NCBI GenBank assembly: GCA_027057985.1
Contig: JALUTJ010000412.1
Span: forward strand, 1-8,907
Source of the DNA: Chromatiales bacterium
GTDB lineage: Bacteria; Pseudomonadota; Gammaproteobacteria; UBA6429; Thiohalophilaceae
DNA: 8,907 nucleotides
Direction of reading: 5' to 3'
Below the pieces are notes generated by a model. The model searched no databases and was not told the DNA's origin. It saw only the letters and a list, made by a program, of their open reading frames with translations. A program made the translations under genes and the position numbers. Numbering within the stretch: the stretch's first letter is position 1; each line of letters begins with the position of its first letter. This document shows positions 6,196 through 8,907 of this stretch, one piece after another.

Positions 6196-6260
6196 GAAAT
6201 AAAAATTCAAATTATACGCGCTCGGTTGAGAATTGACTATTTCCCGAAACAGAAATTCCA
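6192..6260. repeat. 19-base direct repeat pair bracketing the lptM-lysA promoter
   Basis: The copies are TCCCGAAATAAAAATTCAA at 6192-6210 and TCCCGAAACAGAAATTCCA at 6242-6260: 16 of 19 bases identical and starting exactly 50 bases apart, about five helical turns. One copy covers the predicted start point of the leftward transcript, the other lies just beyond its -35 box and close to the kinase gene. This geometry suits a regulator bound at two sites with DNA looping, but no regulator can be named and chance duplication is not excluded. Confidence 0.45.
6211..6239 (-). promoter_or_regulatory. Sigma70-type promoter for lptM-lysA
   Basis: Read leftward, the -35 box is TAGTCA (6239-6234, four of six matches to TTGACA), the spacer is 17 bases, and the -10 box is a perfect TATAAT (6216-6211). 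Transcription would start near 6204, giving a leader of about 20 bases before the GTG of lptM. The kinase gene on the other strand has no equally good promoter in this gap; a TTGACT at 6233-6238 lacks a partner -10 at 17 bases. Confidence 0.7.
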
Positions 6261-6300
6261 CGGTAAACTGCAGTCTCTTTACTGGTAACGGGGTGCTGTT

Positions 6301-8244
6301 TTGCGCATTCGCAGTCATATCTTTATCTCGGTCTTTCTTGCCACGGTATTGCCGCTGGTGGCGCTGGCACTGCTCGCCAGTTATTACAGTGAAAACAACT
6401 ACCAGCGTGAAATTCGCCGCGAGATGCTGGGAAACCTGGATCGAATAACGGTGGAAATCAGCCACGAAATGCAGGATGCCCGCAACCTGGTACTGGGTAT
6501 TTCCCGTGCCAGTGCCATGCGTGAATTCATGCCTGTGCTGCAATCGGTACACGATGATGAAAGCCATCCCTCGGTACGTCTGCTGCGTCGCAAGCTAAAC
6601 CGCTACCTCAAAGGTTTCCAGACCATTATTCCCGGCGACTTTACCATCCGCGTGCTCGATTATCGGGGTGATACCCTGGTCAAGGTCAGCAAGAACAAGA
6701 CCAGCCAGGCGCAGTATGAAAGTCTGCTCGGCATCAACTATGTTGAACACCAGGTGGCAGCACCAGCTTTTCTGCAACAAATTAAAGATCTGCCTGCCAA
6801 CGAGGTTGCCTTTGTTACCCTGCCGCACCATGCACTGGAACAGAATCATTCTGCTTTACGGCCATTACTGGATTACGTGGTACCACTTTATGACAATGAG
6901 ACCTGGCTCGGTAGCCTGGTAGTGACACTCAATGGTGAACAGCTCGACCGCATTCTGAATAATTTTACTCACCTTTATAACGGTAAGCTGTTTATGGTGG
7001 AAAATAATCCCGATGACAGTGATCGCAATAGCCTGTTGGTTTATGATGAGCGCAATAACCTGCATATTACGCGCAATCGAAGTCGCAATATCTACCTCGA
7101 ACAGGCACTCAGGCCCGTTCTACTTGAAGACAGTCCGGAAAATCAGGAAGGCGTACTACCACAGACCGATACGCTGATTTACTTTACCAGTTTCTTTCCC
7201 TATCCCAACCGCCTGATCGAATGGGTGGTCGCCATTGAGGTCGATAAAAATGTTCTTTTCGCTCCGTTCCAGAATAACCGCATTGCCATCTGGTTCTTTG
7301 CGGCAACTGCACTGCTGATAACCCTGCTTCTAACCGGCTTTATGGTTCGTAAAATTTCCCGACCCATTTGTGAACTGGCAGGCCAGTTAAAAAACTTTGC
7401 CGATGGTCGATACAACCAGCGTGCCGATATCCGGCAAACCATTTCTGAAATCAAAACCCTGTCATCTTCATTCAACTACATGGCCGACACACTGGTACAT
7501 ACCCAGCGTGAACGTGACAGGGCTCAGACCATGGTGCTGCAATCCAACAAGCTGGCGAGTATCGGACAGATGGCAGCAGGTATTGGCCATGAAATCAATA
7601 ACCCGTTAAATAATATTCTTTCCTATAGCACCCTGATCAGCCGTGCGATAAAAAAACATACCGAACAGTTTGATGAAAAAGAACGCCAGCGCCTGCTGCA
7701 TGATATCGATGCACTGCGTAATGAAACCCTGCGTGCATCTGAAATTATAAAAGGCATTCTGAACTTTGCACGACAGATGCCACCCACCCTGCATGATTTC
7801 AGTATCAAGGACTGGCTGGAAAAATCCATCACCCTGGTACAGCAAACCGCAAAGTCTCGTCATATCGATATTCGGCTGCATTACCACGGTGACGCGCTTT
7901 ATCATGGCGACCAGGCGCAGTTGCAGCAGGTAGTAATCAACCTGTTACTCAATGCCATACAGGCCAGCCCGAATAACGCGGTGATCGATATCGAGGTTGA
8001 AATCAACGACAGGGAACTTAAAGTCACTATCCACGACCAGGGTGAAGGTATCGATGAGGGTGTATTGCAGAATATTTATGATCCTTTTTTTACTACCAAG
8101 GAAGAAGGAGAAGGCAGTGGTCTGGGTTTATCCATCAGTTTGGGTATAATTGAATCGCATCAGGGCAGCCTGCAAATCGACAATCACCCACAGGGTGGTG
8201 TGATTGCCACCATTACGTTACCGGTAAACAATAACCATGACTAA
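6301..8244 (+). CDS. Membrane sensor histidine kinase with large extracytoplasmic domain, HAMP, HisKA and HATPase_c
   Basis: This 647-residue inner-membrane kinase is the sensor of a two-component system. Helix 1 spans about residues 7-28 and helix 2 about 326-348; the roughly 295 residues between them form a periplasmic sensor, probably a double-Cache fold judging by size and the segment [15 protein letters not shown] (116-130). A HAMP linker (about 349-402) leads to the HisKA dimerisation domain with phospho-acceptor His430 in [10 protein letters not shown]. The ATPase domain shows the N box NLLLNAIQA (547-555), G1 DQGEG (579-583), F box PFFTT (595-599) and G2 GEGSGLGL (603-610). All catalytic motifs look intact. 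The start is TTG, with GGGG seven bases upstream; an in-frame stop at 6286 leaves little room for an earlier start. It overlaps the regulator gene by 8 bases. The signal is unknown. Confidence 0.93.
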   Translation: MRIRSHIFISVFLATVLPLVALALLASYYSENNYQREIRREMLGNLDRITVEISHEMQDARNLVLGISRASAMREFMPVLQSVHDDESHPSVRLLRRKLNRYLKGFQTIIPGDFTIRVLDYRGDTLVKVSKNKTSQAQYESLLGINYVEHQVAAPAFLQQIKDLPANEVAFVTLPHHALEQNHSALRPLLDYVVPLYDNETWLGSLVVTLNGEQLDRILNNFTHLYNGKLFMVENNPDDSDRNSLLVYDERNNLHITRNRSRNIYLEQALRPVLLEDSPENQEGVLPQTDTLIYFTSFFPYPNRLIEWVVAIEVDKNVLFAPFQNNRIAIWFFAATALLITLLLTGFMVRKISRPICELAGQLKNFADGRYNQRADIRQTISEIKTLSSSFNYMADTLVHTQRERDRAQTMVLQSNKLASIGQMAAGIGHEINNPLNNILSYSTLISRAIKKHTEQFDEKERQRLLHDIDALRNETLRASEIIKGILNFARQMPPTLHDFSIKDWLEKSITLVQQTAKSRHIDIRLHYHGDALYHGDQAQLQQVVINLLLNAIQASPNNAVIDIEVEINDRELKVTIHDQGEGIDEGVLQNIYDPFFTTKEEGEGSGLGLSISLGIIESHQGSLQIDNHPQGGVIATITLPVNNNHD

Positions 8245-8907
8245 GCTTTTAACCGACAAGCCAAGAATTATTTTTGTTGATGATGATCCCAATGCAGGTG
8301 AGCTGATGCTGCGTTTCAGTGAAGAGGCCAGTTATTCCTGCACCGTGTTTCGCCTGCCCGCCATGGCACTTGAACATTTTAAGAAGGAAGGCGCCGATCT
8401 TTTTGTCAGCGATCTGCGCATGCCTAAAATGACCGGGGTAGAACTGTTGCAGGCGGTGCGCGAAATCGACCCTGACATTCCTTTTATTATTATCACCGGC
8501 TATGCCAATGTGGATGATGCCATCGAGGCGCTGCGACTTGGTGCCTCCGACTTTATCAAGAAACCCTTCGACATGGATGAACTGCAAATCCTGATCGAAA
8601 AAACCCTGGGACACCAGGCCCTGCTGCAGGAAAACCGCCTGTTACGGCAGCAATTACAACCGGATGGTGAAACCTTTGGCATGATCGGCAATACCCCGGC
8701 AATGCAGGAAATCTTTCACCTCGTCAACAAGATTTCCGATATCCGCTGTAACGTGATTATCCAGGGTGAATCCGGCACCGGCAAGGAGCTGGCGGCAAGG
8801 GCGATTCACTTTGGCAGCCAGTTTGCAGACAGACCTTTCGTGGTTATCGACTGCGGCTCACTCACCGATACCCTGCTCGAAAGCGAGCTATTTGGCCATG
8901 AAAAAGG
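8237..8907 (+). CDS. NtrC-family sigma54-activating response regulator (3' end outside window)
   Basis: This is the first 223 residues of the regulator partnered with the upstream kinase, cut by the window edge. The receiver domain (about 9-124) has the acidic pocket DDD (15-17), phospho-acceptor Asp59 in VSDLRMP, Thr87 and Lys109 (KKPF). A leucine- and glutamine-rich linker (125-145) leads into the AAA+ sigma54-interaction domain, marked by GMIGNTPAM (148-156), the Walker A loop GESGTGKE (177-184) and [10 protein letters not shown] at the edge. The sigma54-contacting GAFTGA loop and the DNA-binding helix-turn-helix would follow outside the window. The start ATG at 8237 overlaps the kinase stop (ATGACTAA), indicating coupled translation. 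It should activate promoters with -24/-12 elements; I found no convincing one in the window. Confidence 0.93.
   Translation, partial: MTKLLTDKPRIIFVDDDPNAGELMLRFSEEASYSCTVFRLPAMALEHFKKEGADLFVSDLRMPKMTGVELLQAVREIDPDIPFIIITGYANVDDAIEALRLGASDFIKKPFDMDELQILIEKTLGHQALLQENRLLRQQLQPDGETFGMIGNTPAMQEIFHLVNKISDIRCNVIIQGESGTGKELAARAIHFGSQFADRPFVVIDCGSLTDTLLESELFGHEK

Noticed and set aside
6233..6269. Possible rightward sigma70 promoter for the kinase (TTGACT with TAAACT)
   Set aside because: The spacer is 25 bases, far from the usual 16-18, and no acceptable -10 lies at the right distance.
6263..6281. GTAAA...TTTAC inverted repeat with an ACTGCAGT palindrome upstream of the kinase gene
   Set aside because: The arms are only five bases with a ten-base loop; such pairs are expected by chance in a gap of this size.
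6100..6567. 155-codon leftward open frame covering the lptM region and the start of the kinase gene
   Set aside because: It crosses the divergent promoter, runs antisense to the kinase N-terminus and overlaps lptM in another frame; the translation has no recognisable domain.
7606..7905. 99-codon leftward frame opposite the kinase HisKA domain
   Set aside because: It is antisense to conserved kinase motifs and has no independent support.
8249..8614. 121-codon leftward open frame opposite the response regulator
   Set aside because: The rightward strand encodes an unmistakable receiver domain with all active-site residues in place; this frame is its shadow.

Overview
The window looks like a chromosomal segment of a gammaproteobacterium of moderate G+C content. 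The main evidence is the lptM-lysA gene pair, a typical gammaproteobacterial arrangement, together with the style of the two-component system. I cannot name the genus. There is no rRNA, tRNA, CRISPR array, insertion sequence or phage gene. Coding density is high, and no gene-free stretch exceeds about 220 bases.

Layout. Bases 1-217 are non-coding and packed with short repeats: a palindrome, a small tandem repeat and two related G+C-rich hairpins in opposite orientation. One hairpin probably ends the transcript that arrives from the right. A leftward operon follows (218-1793): a rhomboid membrane protease, then a COG0523/G3E GTPase (putative metallochaperone), overlapping by 8 bases. From a divergent intergenic region (1794-1901) a rightward cluster runs to 4717: an APC-family permease with a large in-frame internal deletion, a class III (LigB/DODA-type) extradiol dioxygenase, and a full-length APC-family amino acid permease. 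This cluster faces the leftward lptM-lysA operon (4789-6182), which encodes the small LPS-assembly lipoprotein LptM, with a GTG start, and diaminopimelate decarboxylase. A 118-base divergent region (6183-6300) holds a good sigma70 promoter for lptM-lysA, bracketed by a 19-base near-perfect direct repeat. The rest is a rightward two-component operon: a membrane sensor kinase with a large extracytoplasmic domain (6301-8244) overlapping an NtrC-type sigma54-activating response regulator by 8 bases. The regulator gene is cut by the window edge (8237-8907).

How the genes work together. LysA makes lysine from meso-diaminopimelate, and LptM helps mature the LPS translocon. They are co-transcribed without an obvious pathway link, as in other gammaproteobacteria. 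The kinase and regulator form one signalling pair, and their targets are not visible here. The dioxygenase may act on an amine- or amino-acid-derived catechol brought in by the neighbouring permease, but that is only inferred from gene order. I see no clearly new biological system. The points most worth a second look are the internally deleted permease, the direct repeats around the lptM-lysA promoter, the rhomboid-GTPase coupling and the repeat cluster at the left edge.
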